This document shows, piece by piece, positions 1-6,115 of a stretch of 8,676 nucleotides of DNA. Source of the stretch: Methylococcaceae bacterium NSP1-2 (GTDB lineage Bacteria > Pseudomonadota > Gammaproteobacteria > Methylococcales > Methylomonadaceae); NCBI GenBank assembly GCA_002256685.1, contig NQJH01000052.1, positions 1 through 8,676 of the forward strand, given 5' to 3'. Every line of letters begins with the position of its first letter. Positions within the stretch are counted from its first letter, which is position 1. The position numbers and the translations under genes were made by a program. The notes below the pieces were generated by a model that saw only the letters and a program-made list of their open reading frames with translations, had not been told where the DNA came from and did not search any database.

Positions 1-139
1 GGGCTTAACTATTGCAATCCATAATGGGCGGCTGCACATTCCAGTTCTCATTTCTGAGAATATGGTCGGGCATAAATTAGGTGAGTTTGCACCCACTCGT
101 ACATATAAAGGCCATGTGGCTGATAAAAAATCTAGGTAG
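1..139 (+). CDS. rpsS: 30S ribosomal protein S19, 3' end (partial)
   Basis: Only the last 45 codons are present, read in the frame that begins at base 2 and ending with TAG at 137-139; the start lies upstream of the window. S19 sits in the head of the small subunit, where it forms a complex with S13 and contacts 16S rRNA near the A site. The visible part carries the family's C-terminal signature: a VGHKLGEFAPTRTY block (residues 22-35 of the fragment) followed by a basic K/H/R-rich tail. The tail ends in KKSR, slightly shorter than the E. coli tail as I recall it. Its position directly before rplV is the standard S10-operon order. Identification is secure, and the truncation is only the window edge. 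Confidence 0.97.
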   Translation, partial: GLTIAIHNGRLHIPVLISENMVGHKLGEFAPTRTYKGHVADKKSR

Positions 140-144
140 GTGTG

Positions 145-480
145 ATGGAAATTTCAGCAAAATTAAATAATGCCCCACTATCTGCACAAAAAGCACGCTT
201 AGTTGGCGATCAAATTCGCGGCTTACCCGTTGAAAAAGCACTGAATATTTTAAAATTCAGTTCCAAAAAAGCGGCGGGTATCTTTAAAAAAGTTTTAGAG
301 TCTGCGATCGCTAATGCAGAGCATAACGAAAGTGCCGATATTGATGAACTAAGAGTGTCTACCGTTTATGTCAATGAAGGGGCGACGATGAAAAGATTCA
401 AGGCAAGAGCTAAAGGACGTGCAAATCATATCCTTAAGAGAACTTGTCATATTACAATTAAAGTCGCAGAAATCGAGTAG
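145..480 (+). CDS. rplV: 50S ribosomal protein L22
   Basis: L22 is an early-assembling large-subunit protein that binds 23S rRNA and sends a long beta-hairpin to the wall of the peptide exit tunnel. The 111-residue product matches the family length (110 in E. coli). It contains the LESAIANAEHN block (51-61) and the hairpin tip around 80-95, with the Met82-Lys83-Arg84 triplet whose deletion gives erythromycin resistance in E. coli; the triplet is intact here. A GTG at 142 lies directly before the ATG at 145. I chose the ATG because E. coli L22 begins ME and because the AGG at 134-136 is then 8 bases away. The gene follows rpsS by 5 bases and precedes rpsC by 9, so it is an operon member. The alternative GTG start would add one residue. 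Confidence 0.97.
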   Translation: MEISAKLNNAPLSAQKARLVGDQIRGLPVEKALNILKFSSKKAAGIFKKVLESAIANAEHNESADIDELRVSTVYVNEGATMKRFKARAKGRANHILKRTCHITIKVAEIE

Positions 481-489
481 GGGCATAAA

Positions 490-1161
490 ATGGGTCAAAA
501 GGTACATCCAATAGGTATACGCCTTGGTATCGTCAAAGATTGGAATTCAAGATGGTATGCAAACAGTCAGGATTACTCGGTATTCCTGCACCAAGATTTA
601 ACCGTTAGAGAGTTTATTAGAAAAAAATTAGCTCACGCATCGGTCAGTCGTATTCAAATCAATCGTCCTGCGAATAATGCTCATATCACTATTCACACTG
701 CTAGACCAGGTATTGTTATCGGTAAGAAAGGTGAAGATATTGAGGTATTAAAGCAAGAAATATCTAAAATGATAGGTATTCCTGTTCAGTTGAATGTTGA
801 AGAAATTAGAAAGCCTGAGTTAGACGCGCAGCTAGTTGCTGAAGGTGTTGCTCAGCAGCTTGAAAAACGTATTATGTATCGTCGTGCGATGAAACGTGCT
901 GTGACTAATACCATGCGTTTAGGTGCCGAAGGCATTAAAATTAACGTTGGTGGTCGTCTAAATGGTGCTGAAATTGCGCGTAGTGAATGGTATAGAGAAG
1001 GTCGTGTGCCTTTGCATACCTTAAGAGCTGACATCGATTACGCAACTGCAGAAGCAAATACTACCTATGGAATTATCGGCATTAAAGTGTGGATATTCAA
1101 AGGTGAAGTGTTCGATATGGATGCACATATTGCGTCTATTAATTCTGAATCTAAAAAATAG
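490..1161 (+). CDS. rpsC: 30S ribosomal protein S3
   Basis: S3 lies at the mRNA entry channel on the solvent side of the 30S head. The 223-residue protein (E. coli 233) has an N-terminal MGQKVHP motif, a type II KH domain at about 39-107 with its GKKG loop at 78-81, and a C-terminal domain from about 110. The C-terminal domain includes the invariant REGRVPLHTLRADIDY segment (170-185). Arg131, Arg132 and Lys135, the residues linked to mRNA helicase activity in E. coli, are present at the same numbers. The protein is shorter than the E. coli one only at the very C-terminus, which is variable in the family. An AGGGG sequence (479-483) overlapping the rplV stop supplies the ribosome binding site, suggesting translational coupling. 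Confidence 0.98.
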   Translation: MGQKVHPIGIRLGIVKDWNSRWYANSQDYSVFLHQDLTVREFIRKKLAHASVSRIQINRPANNAHITIHTARPGIVIGKKGEDIEVLKQEISKMIGIPVQLNVEEIRKPELDAQLVAEGVAQQLEKRIMYRRAMKRAVTNTMRLGAEGIKINVGGRLNGAEIARSEWYREGRVPLHTLRADIDYATAEANTTYGIIGIKVWIFKGEVFDMDAHIASINSESKK

Positions 1162-1177
1162 TTGAAGGGATAAAGAC

Positions 1178-1591
1178 ATGCTTCAACCTAAAAGAACTAA
1201 ATTCCGTAAGCAACATAAAGGCAGAAATAACGGTACTGCCGTCCGTGGTTCATCAGTTAGCTTTGGTGAATATGGTCTTAAGTCGGTTAGTCGTGGCAGA
1301 TTGACTGCAAGACAAATTGAATCGGCTCGTAGAACAATTACTCGTCACGTCAAGCGTGGCGGTAAAATTTGGATTAGAATTTTTCCAGATAAGCCAATTA
1401 CCAAAAAACCTTTAGAAGTTCGTATGGGAAAAGGAAAAGGTAGTGTAGAATACTGGGTTGCTCAAATCAGACCAGGAACTATGTTGTATGAAATACAAGG
1501 TGTTTCTGAAGAATTGGCGCGTGAGGCATTTACACTAGCGGCTGCTAAACTGCCTTTGAAAACACTTTTTACCGTTCGGACAATAATGTAA
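1178..1591 (+). CDS. rplP: 50S ribosomal protein L16
   Basis: L16 binds 23S rRNA next to the peptidyl-transferase centre and helps place the A-site tRNA; it is added late in 50S assembly. The 137-residue product begins with the typical MLQPKRTKFRK and contains GRLTARQIE (40-48), KIWIRIFPDKPITKKP (63-78) and VRMGKGKG (81-88). Arg82 corresponds to E. coli Arg81, the target of the YcfD hydroxylase; the one-residue shift comes from a small insertion near residue 23. Whether this organism modifies it cannot be read here. An AAGGGA site (1165-1170) lies 7 bases before the ATG. The TAA stop shares its last base with the rpmC start. Confidence 0.98.
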   Translation: MLQPKRTKFRKQHKGRNNGTAVRGSSVSFGEYGLKSVSRGRLTARQIESARRTITRHVKRGGKIWIRIFPDKPITKKPLEVRMGKGKGSVEYWVAQIRPGTMLYEIQGVSEELAREAFTLAAAKLPLKTLFTVRTIM

Positions 1592-1788
1592 TGAAAGCAA
1601 GTGAATTACGTCAAAAATCAAAAGACGAATTAGGAACGCTGTTACTCGATTTATCGCGTGAGCGGTTTAATCTTAAAATGCAAAAAGGTACGGGTCAACT
1701 GTCTAAGCCAGATCAAGTAAAAAAGGTTCGGCGTGATGTGGCTCGTGTCCAAACCATATTAAATGAAATGGCGAGCGCGAAATCATGA
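1591..1788 (+). CDS. rpmC: 50S ribosomal protein L29
   Basis: L29 is a small two-helix hairpin protein on the 50S surface at the mouth of the exit tunnel, next to L23, where it contributes to the docking site for trigger factor and SRP. The product has 65 residues (63 in E. coli). It shows the family pattern MKASELRQKS at the start, RERFNLKMQKGTGQL in the middle (23-37) and the KKVRRDVARVQTILNE helix (44-59). Its ATG overlaps the rplP stop by one base (TAATG) and no strong Shine-Dalgarno sequence is visible, so initiation probably depends on ribosomes finishing L16. Its own stop overlaps the rpsQ start by four bases. Confidence 0.97.
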   Translation: MKASELRQKSKDELGTLLLDLSRERFNLKMQKGTGQLSKPDQVKKVRRDVARVQTILNEMASAKS

Positions 1789-2048
1789 GTGAAAATGTAA
1801 CTAAATTGCGAACAATCACGGGTCGTGTTGTGAGTAATAAAATGGATAAAACAATTACCGTTTTAGTTGAGCGAGTAGTAAAACATCCCGTGTATGGCAA
1901 ATATATCAAGCGTTCAAGTAAAATGATGGCGCATGATGAACAAAATGTTTGTCAAGAAGGCGATGTGGTTGCTATTACCTCATGTAGACCCATGTCTAAG
2001 CATAAAACCTTTAAACTGGTTTCAGTTTTAGAAAGTGCCAACAAATAG
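1785..2048 (+). CDS. rpsQ: 30S ribosomal protein S17
   Basis: S17 is a primary 16S-binding protein with an OB fold, located in the 30S body near the 5' and central domain junction. The 87-residue protein (84 in E. coli) carries GRVVSNKMDKTITV (13-26), the HPVYGKYIKRS segment (34-44) and the C-terminal signature GDVVAITSCRPMSKHKTFKLV (59-79). It starts within the rpmC stop region (ATGA, four-base overlap) without a clear ribosome binding site, which points to translational coupling. In the classical order it is the last gene of the S10 operon, and the next gene, rplN, opens the spc operon. Confidence 0.97.
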   Translation: MSENVTKLRTITGRVVSNKMDKTITVLVERVVKHPVYGKYIKRSSKMMAHDEQNVCQEGDVVAITSCRPMSKHKTFKLVSVLESANK

Positions 2049-2085
2049 CACACAGCTATTTATATACAGATAACAGGAATAAATC
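2049..2085 (+). other. S10/spc operon junction, no convincing promoter
   Basis: This 37-base gap separates the S10-type genes from the spc-type genes. It contains an AT-rich TATACA at 2063-2068 that resembles a -10 box, but nothing close to a -35 element lies 16-18 bases upstream (that stretch is an A-rich end of rpsQ). No terminator-like stem with a T tract is present. The AGGA at 2075-2078 is the ribosome binding site of rplN. E. coli has a separate spc promoter in a longer gap at this place. Here read-through from the S10 operon seems more likely. Confidence 0.5.
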
Positions 2086-2454
2086 ATGATTCAGATGCAA
2101 ACTAACCTTGACGTCGCCGACAATAGCGGTGCCAAAAGGGTCATGTGTATCAAAGTATTAGGGGGTTCGCATAGACGCTATGCTGGCATTGGTGACATCA
2201 TCAAAGTCAGTATTAAAGATGCCATTCCTCGTGGAAGAGTAAAAAAAGGTGAAGTTTACAATGCCTTAGTGGTAAGAACCGCTAAAGGTGTGCGTAGACC
2301 AGACGGTTCTGTCATTCGTTTTGATGGTAATGCTGCCGTTATTCTTAATAATAATCTACAGCCATTAGGTACACGGATTTTTGGGCCTGTAACACGCGAG
2401 TTAAGAGGTGAGAAATTCATGAAAATTATCTCTCTAGCTCCTGAAGTATTATAA
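2086..2454 (+). CDS. rplN: 50S ribosomal protein L14
   Basis: L14 is a five-stranded beta-barrel protein on the subunit interface of the 50S. It forms bridges to 16S helix 14 and is the landing site of the silencing factor RsfS. The 122-residue length matches the family. The N-terminus MIQMQTNLDVADNSGAKRVMCI is nearly invariant, followed by a lysine/arginine-rich loop (about 43-55) and the C-terminal GPVTRELRGEKFMKIISLAPEVL region (100-122). AGGA lies 7 bases before the ATG. This is the first gene of the spc group, 37 bases after rpsQ. Confidence 0.98.
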   Translation: MIQMQTNLDVADNSGAKRVMCIKVLGGSHRRYAGIGDIIKVSIKDAIPRGRVKKGEVYNALVVRTAKGVRRPDGSVIRFDGNAAVILNNNLQPLGTRIFGPVTRELRGEKFMKIISLAPEVL

Positions 2455-2467
2455 GGCGGGATTCAGA

Positions 2468-2785
2468 ATGCAAAAAATTAGAAAAGGTGATGATATCATC
2501 GTTCGTACCGGTAAAGATAAAGGTAAGAGCGGTAGAGTAACTAAGGTTTTAAAGGACAATAAAATTTTAGTTGAAGGCATTAACCAAGTTAAAAAGAACC
2601 AAAAACCTAACCCTAATGCAGGTGTTTCAGGTGGAATTATCGTCAAGGATATGCCGATTAATATTTCCAATATAGGTTTATATAATCCTGTAACAAAAAA
2701 AGCAGATCGTGTCGGCTTTAAATTTCTGGAAGACGGAAAAAAAGTTAGATATTTTAAGTCAACAAATGAAGTTGTTGATGCGTAA
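2468..2785 (+). CDS. rplX: 50S ribosomal protein L24
   Basis: L24 is one of the assembly-initiating 50S proteins; it binds the 5' end of 23S rRNA and sits near the exit tunnel. The 105-residue product (104 in E. coli) has an N-terminal KOW motif at about 5-31 (KGDDIIVRTGKDKGKSGRV), the VEGIN and VKKNQKPNP segments (35-49), and a C-terminal KADRVGFKFLEDGKKVRYFKS block (78-98). A strong site AAGGCGGGA (2453-2461) overlaps the rplN stop. The last codons contain a perfect inverted repeat (2759-2778) just before rplE, listed separately. Confidence 0.97.
   Translation: MQKIRKGDDIIVRTGKDKGKSGRVTKVLKDNKILVEGINQVKKNQKPNPNAGVSGGIIVKDMPINISNIGLYNPVTKKADRVGFKFLEDGKKVRYFKSTNEVVDA
2759..2778 (+). promoter_or_regulatory. 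perfect 7-bp hairpin before rplE (possible operator)
   Basis: TCAACAA (2759-2765) and TTGTTGA (2772-2778) are exact inverted repeats around a six-base loop ATGAAG, and a G-U pair can extend the stem by one. The hairpin lies in the last codons of rplX and ends 15 bases before the rplE ATG, just upstream of its AAGG site (2784-2787). In E. coli, S8 represses the spc operon by binding mRNA around the L5 start, so the location is suggestive. However, the perfect helix lacks the bulged core typical of the S8 target, so function is only a guess. Confidence 0.3.
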
Positions 2786-2793
2786 GGTGAATC

Positions 2794-3333
2794 ATGGCTA
2801 GATTAGAATCTGTATATAAAGAAACAATACTTCCAGCTTTAGTCGAACAATTTGGCTATAAGTCTGTGATGCAAGCACCGCGTATTACTAAAATAACCCT
2901 GAATATGGGTGTAGGTGGTGCGGTTGCGGATAAAAAAGTTTTACTAGCAGCGGTTAGTGACATGGAAAAAATTTCTGGTCAAAAACCTGTTGTGACTTTG
3001 GCAAGAAAATCGATTGCGGGTTTTAAAATCCGTGATGATATGCCTATCGGTTGTAAAGTAACTTTGCGTAGCGACAGAATGTATGAATTTTTGGATCGTT
3101 TAATTAGTATTTCGATTCCACGAATTCGTGACTTTAGAGGTTTAAGTCCTAAAAGTTTTGATGGACGCGGTAATTATTCAATGGGCGTTAAAGAGCAAAT
3201 CATCTTTCCTGAGATTGATTATGACAAAATCGACACCTTGCGCGGTATGGATATTACTATTACCACAACAGCTCAAACCAACGAAGAAGGTTTGGCATTG
3301 TTAAAGTTGTTTAACTTTCCGTTTAAGCACTAA
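2794..3333 (+). CDS. rplE: 50S ribosomal protein L5
   Basis: L5 binds 5S rRNA together with L18 and L25 in the central protuberance and contacts the P-site tRNA and S13. The 179-residue protein has exactly the E. coli length. It contains the conserved ITKITLNMGVG (31-41), the SGQKPVVTLARKSIAGFKIR segment (61-80), IPRIRDFRGL (108-117), SFDGRGNYSMGVKEQIIFPEIDYD (121-144) and GMDITITTTA (151-160). The ribosome binding site AAGGTGA (2784-2790) is close to the ATG, only a few bases away. The gene begins 8 bases after rplX. In E. coli this start is the control point for S8 feedback on the operon. Confidence 0.98.
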   Translation: MARLESVYKETILPALVEQFGYKSVMQAPRITKITLNMGVGGAVADKKVLLAAVSDMEKISGQKPVVTLARKSIAGFKIRDDMPIGCKVTLRSDRMYEFLDRLISISIPRIRDFRGLSPKSFDGRGNYSMGVKEQIIFPEIDYDKIDTLRGMDITITTTAQTNEEGLALLKLFNFPFKH

Positions 3334-3345
3334 GGGCGTTTCGAC

Positions 3346-3651
3346 ATGGCAAAAAAATCAATGATTGCGCGTGAAGATAAGCGCAAGAAATTAGTAAAGA
3401 AATTTGACGTTAGACGTAAGGCTTTGAAAGAAGCAATCAGAAGTCCAAATACATCATTTGAAGACAAGGAAGCTGCGCAGTTACAACTGCAAAAATTACC
3501 AAGAGACTCAGGCGTAACAAGAGTACGCAACCGTTGTAATATAACGGGTCGTCCACATGGGTATTACCGCAAGTTTGGTCTTAGCCGTAACAAGCTAAGA
3601 GAAGCAACGATGCGCGGTGACGTACCTGGCGTAGTCAAAGCAAGTTGGTAA
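3346..3651 (+). CDS. rpsN: 30S ribosomal protein S14, zinc-free long form
   Basis: S14 is a late-assembly protein of the 30S head, next to S3, S10 and S19. The product has 101 residues, the same as E. coli, and is of the long C-minus type. Only one cysteine (Cys64 in RNRC) remains, and the CxxC...CxxC zinc ribbon of the 61-residue form is absent, so zinc is not needed. Family motifs are LPRDSGVTRVRNRC (51-64) and GRPHGYYRKFGLSRNKLRE (68-86), ending in the characteristic KASW. An AAGGG site (3332-3336) overlaps the rplE stop. The long form supports a proteobacterial origin. Confidence 0.98.
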   Translation: MAKKSMIAREDKRKKLVKKFDVRRKALKEAIRSPNTSFEDKEAAQLQLQKLPRDSGVTRVRNRCNITGRPHGYYRKFGLSRNKLREATMRGDVPGVVKASW

Positions 3652-3667
3652 TGGTTGGAGAATTAGA

Positions 3668-4063
3668 ATGAGTATGACAGACCCAGTAGCAGATATGCTA
3701 ACTCGTATTAGAAACGGGCAATCTGCTGGTAAAAAAAGTATTAAACAACCCTCGTCAAAATTGAAAGTATCAATTGCTCAGGTCTTGAAAGACGAAGGTT
3801 ATATTACAGATTTCAGCACCGAAACAACAGGTAGTCACACTGAAATGACTGTCGAGTTGAAGTATTATAAAGGTGCGCCTGTAATCGAGAGCATAAAAAG
3901 AATTAGTAGACCTGGTTTGCGTATTTATAAATCTAAAGACGAATTGCCAAAAGTGCTTGGTGGCTTAGGGATTGCTATTGTATCAACATCAAATGGTGTG
4001 ATGACTGATAGAGCTGCGCGTGCCATTGGACACGGCGGCGAAGTTATTTGTACTGTTTGTTAA
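3668..4063 (+). CDS. rpsH: 30S ribosomal protein S8
   Basis: S8 is a primary binder of 16S helix 21 and organises the central domain. In E. coli it is also the feedback repressor of the spc operon. The 131-residue protein starts MSMTDPVADMLTRIRNGQ and carries PSSKLKVSIAQVLKDEG (28-44), the SRPGLRIYKSKDELPKVLGGLGIAIVSTS core (80-108) and the GVMTDRAAR segment (110-118). The first ATG is preferred over the one two codons later, because GGAG (3657-3660) is then 7 bases away and E. coli S8 also begins MSM. The protein ends in ICTVC with a terminal cysteine, where E. coli has ICYVA; this gives a CxxC at the very end with no known role. Confidence 0.98.
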   Translation: MSMTDPVADMLTRIRNGQSAGKKSIKQPSSKLKVSIAQVLKDEGYITDFSTETTGSHTEMTVELKYYKGAPVIESIKRISRPGLRIYKSKDELPKVLGGLGIAIVSTSNGVMTDRAARAIGHGGEVICTVC

Positions 4064-4077
4064 CGTAGGCTAGATTT

Positions 4078-4611
4078 ATGTCAAGAATTGCTAAAGCCCC
4101 AGTGATTATCCCCAGTGGCGTGGATATAAAACTAGAGGGTAACAATATGACCGTAAAAGGCAGTAAGGGTCAGTTATCGTTTGATTTTAATCCCGCTGTT
4201 AGTGTAGAAATTACCGATAACGTAATTTCTATGCAGTGGAATAAAGATGATAAACATGCTACCGCTCAAGCAGGTACAGCTAGAGCAATCGTCAGCAACA
4301 TGGTGACTGGTGTCTCCGCTGGATTTGAGAGAAAATTGACACTGATTGGTGTCGGTTACAGAGCGCAAGCGAAAGATAATATTCTTAGTTTGTCGCTTGG
4401 TTTTTCTCATCCAGTTAACTTTGAAGTGCCAGTCGGCGTTTCAGTTGAAACACCGACTCAAACTGAAATAGTTATCAAAGGAAGTGATAAACAGCAAGTA
4501 GGACAGGTTGCTGCAAAAATCAGAGCCTATCGTCCACCAGAGCCTTATAAAGGCAAAGGTGTAAGATACGCTGAAGAGCATGTTGCAAGAAAAGAAGCCA
4601 AGAAAAAGTAA
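4078..4611 (+). CDS. rplF: 50S ribosomal protein L6
   Basis: L6 consists of two similar alpha/beta domains and binds 23S helix 97 near the sarcin-ricin loop, beside the factor-binding site. The 177-residue length equals that of E. coli. Recognisable parts are MSRIAKAPVIIPSGVDIKL at the N-terminus, the AQAGTARAIVSNMVTGVSAGFERKL linker (63-87), LIGVGYRAQAKDNILSLSLGFSHPV (89-113) and the C-terminal signature RPPEPYKGKGVRYAEE (152-167) with a lysine-rich tail. The ribosome binding site (TAGG at 4066-4069) is modest. It lies 14 bases after rpsH. Confidence 0.98.
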   Translation: MSRIAKAPVIIPSGVDIKLEGNNMTVKGSKGQLSFDFNPAVSVEITDNVISMQWNKDDKHATAQAGTARAIVSNMVTGVSAGFERKLTLIGVGYRAQAKDNILSLSLGFSHPVNFEVPVGVSVETPTQTEIVIKGSDKQQVGQVAAKIRAYRPPEPYKGKGVRYAEEHVARKEAKKK

Positions 4612-4620
4612 GGTAACGTG

Positions 4621-4974
4621 ATGGATAAGAAACAATCTCGTATGAAGCGCGCATTAAAATTGCGTTGCCAAATTAAAAAATTAGGCGCGACACGTTTGTC
4701 GGTTCACAAAACATCACAGCATATTTACGCGCAAGTGATTAGTGGTGACGGCACAACAACATTAGCCAGTGCGTCAACTACGCAAGCGGACATTAAATCG
4801 GCGTTAAAAAATACTAATAACATCGCTGCTGCTACTGAAGTAGGCAAGTGGATTGCTCAAAAAGCGATAGCCGCAGGCGTAACAGAGGTCGCCTTTGATC
4901 GTTCAGGCTTTAAATACCATGGTCGCGTTAAAGCATTAGCGGATGCTGCACGCGAAGCTGGTTTGAAATTTTAG
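4621..4974 (+). CDS. rplR: 50S ribosomal protein L18
   Basis: L18 binds 5S rRNA with L5 and is needed to place it in the central protuberance. From the ATG at 4621 the protein has 117 residues, the same as E. coli, and begins MDKKQSR as the E. coli protein begins MDKKSAR. An in-frame GTG at 4618 is an alternative, but it would leave only 4 bases after AAGG (4610-4613), so I chose the ATG. Landmarks are the basic N-terminus (1-30), LGATRLSVHKT (21-31), HIYAQVI (34-40) and the highly conserved FDRSGFKYHGRVKALADAAREAGLKF end (92-117). It follows rplF by 9 bases and precedes rpsE by 9. Confidence 0.97.
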   Translation: MDKKQSRMKRALKLRCQIKKLGATRLSVHKTSQHIYAQVISGDGTTTLASASTTQADIKSALKNTNNIAAATEVGKWIAQKAIAAGVTEVAFDRSGFKYHGRVKALADAAREAGLKF

Positions 4975-4983
4975 GAGAATAAA

Positions 4984-5490
4984 ATGGCTACAGCACCTGC
5001 TCAAGGTAGTACTGACGGTTTGCAAGAAAAATTAGTTAATGTAAGACGCGTGGCAAAAGTAGTAAAAGGTGGTAGAGTATTCGGTTTTACTGCATTAACA
5101 GTAGTAGGCGATGGCGAAGGTCGTGTTGGCTACGGTGTGAGTAAAGCCCGCGAGGTACCTATCGCTATTCAAAAGTCTTTAGAACAAGCGCGTAAAAATA
5201 TGCGTAAAGTGTCTTTAAAAGGCGATACCTTGCAATACCCTATTATGAATACCACCGGGGCGGCAAAAGTTTACATGCAACCGGCTTCTGAGGGTACAGG
5301 TATCATTGCGGGTGGCGCGATGAGAGCGGTATTTGAAGTGGTTGGTGTACATAACGTCTTAGCAAAATGTATTGGTACTAACAATCCGATTAACGTTGTG
5401 AGAGCAACCATTAATGGATTGACCGGAATGCACAATGCTAACCAGATAGCCGCTAAACGTGGCTTATCAGTTGATCAGATTATCGGATAG
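4984..5490 (+). CDS. rpsE: 30S ribosomal protein S5
   Basis: S5 is on the back of the 30S, helps form the mRNA entry channel with S3 and S4, and influences decoding accuracy; changes in its N-terminal loop give spectinomycin resistance. The 168-residue protein (167 in E. coli) has an N-terminal dsRBD-like domain at about 13-76 with the VKGGRVFGFTALTVVGDG segment (27-44), and a C-terminal domain with QPASEGTGIIAGGAMRAV (99-116), GVHNVLAK (121-128) and NPINVVRATINGL (134-146). The spectinomycin loop (VAKVVKGGR, 23-31) looks like the ordinary unmutated type. AGGAG (4973-4977) is a strong site 6 bases before the ATG. Confidence 0.98.
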   Translation: MATAPAQGSTDGLQEKLVNVRRVAKVVKGGRVFGFTALTVVGDGEGRVGYGVSKAREVPIAIQKSLEQARKNMRKVSLKGDTLQYPIMNTTGAAKVYMQPASEGTGIIAGGAMRAVFEVVGVHNVLAKCIGTNNPINVVRATINGLTGMHNANQIAAKRGLSVDQIIG

Positions 5491-5495
5491 TTGCA

Positions 5496-5681
5496 ATGGC
5501 TGGTACTAAATTAAGTGTTACAATGACAAAAAGCAAGTTTGGACGTTTACCACGTCATCAAGCCTGCTTAAAAGGCTTGGGGCTACGCAAAATCAACCAA
5601 ACAGTTGAAGTCCTCAATACTGCTGAAAACAGAGGTATGATTAACAAAATATCATACATGCTAAAAGTCGAGGAAGTATAA
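5496..5681 (+). CDS. rpmD: 50S ribosomal protein L30
   Basis: L30 is a small 23S-binding protein on the 50S, absent from some bacterial lineages but kept here. The product has 61 residues (59 in E. coli) and shows the family pattern KLSVTMTKSKFGRLPRHQ (5-22), LKGLGLRKINQTVE (25-38) and the end RGMINKISYMLKVEE (46-60). It starts 5 bases after rpsE and has only a weak GGA (5485-5487) as ribosome binding site, so coupling to S5 translation is likely. The TAA stop shares its last base with the rplO start. The small size and surroundings leave little doubt. Confidence 0.96.
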   Translation: MAGTKLSVTMTKSKFGRLPRHQACLKGLGLRKINQTVEVLNTAENRGMINKISYMLKVEEV

Positions 5682-6115
5682 TGTTTTTAAATACCATCCA
5701 AGCAAGCGAAGGGTCTCGCAAAAAATCTAAACGCGTAGGACGCGGTATTGGTTGTACACTTGGCAAAACTTGTGGCAGAGGTCACAAGGGTCAAAAAGCG
5801 CGTAGTGGTGGCTTTCATAAAGTCGGTTTTGAAGGCGGGCAGATGCCTTTGCAACGCCGATTGCCTAAAATTGGCTTTACTTCACGAAAAAGCATGTATT
5901 CAGCAGAAGTTCGTTTAGGTGAGCTGAATGGTTTAGTTGCTGATGTGATTGATTTGAAAGTTTTGATAGCCGCAAATATCGTTCCAGCATTTACCAAAAC
6001 AGCAAAAGTTATTAAATCCGGTGAAGTTAGTAAAGCGGTTACTCTTAAAGGTATCAAAGTAACTGGCGGAGCTAAGGAATCTATCGAAGCTGCTGGCGGC
6101 AAAGTAGAGGCGTAA
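5681..6115 (+). CDS. rplO: 50S ribosomal protein L15
   Basis: L15 is a late-assembly 50S protein with a long basic N-terminal extension that threads into 23S rRNA. The 144-residue length matches E. coli. The extension contains the glycine-rich block GRGIGCTLGKTCGRGHKGQKARSGG (20-44), followed by FEGGQMPLQRRLPKIGF (50-66) and the C-terminal domain ending in AKESIEAAGGKVEA (131-144). The glycine-rich block carries cysteines at 25 and 31 where E. coli has GSG and TGG; this is unusual but clearly still L15. GAGGA (5670-5674), inside rpmD, serves as ribosome binding site. The ATG overlaps the rpmD stop by one base and the stop directly abuts the secY GTG. Confidence 0.98.
   Translation: MFLNTIQASEGSRKKSKRVGRGIGCTLGKTCGRGHKGQKARSGGFHKVGFEGGQMPLQRRLPKIGFTSRKSMYSAEVRLGELNGLVADVIDLKVLIAANIVPAFTKTAKVIKSGEVSKAVTLKGIKVTGGAKESIEAAGGKVEA

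Noticed and set aside
4336..4364. Perfect TTGACA inside rplF as an internal promoter
   Set aside because: No -10-like hexamer lies 16-18 bases downstream (the sequence there is around CAGAGC), and the bases encode the conserved KLTLIGVG segment of L6.
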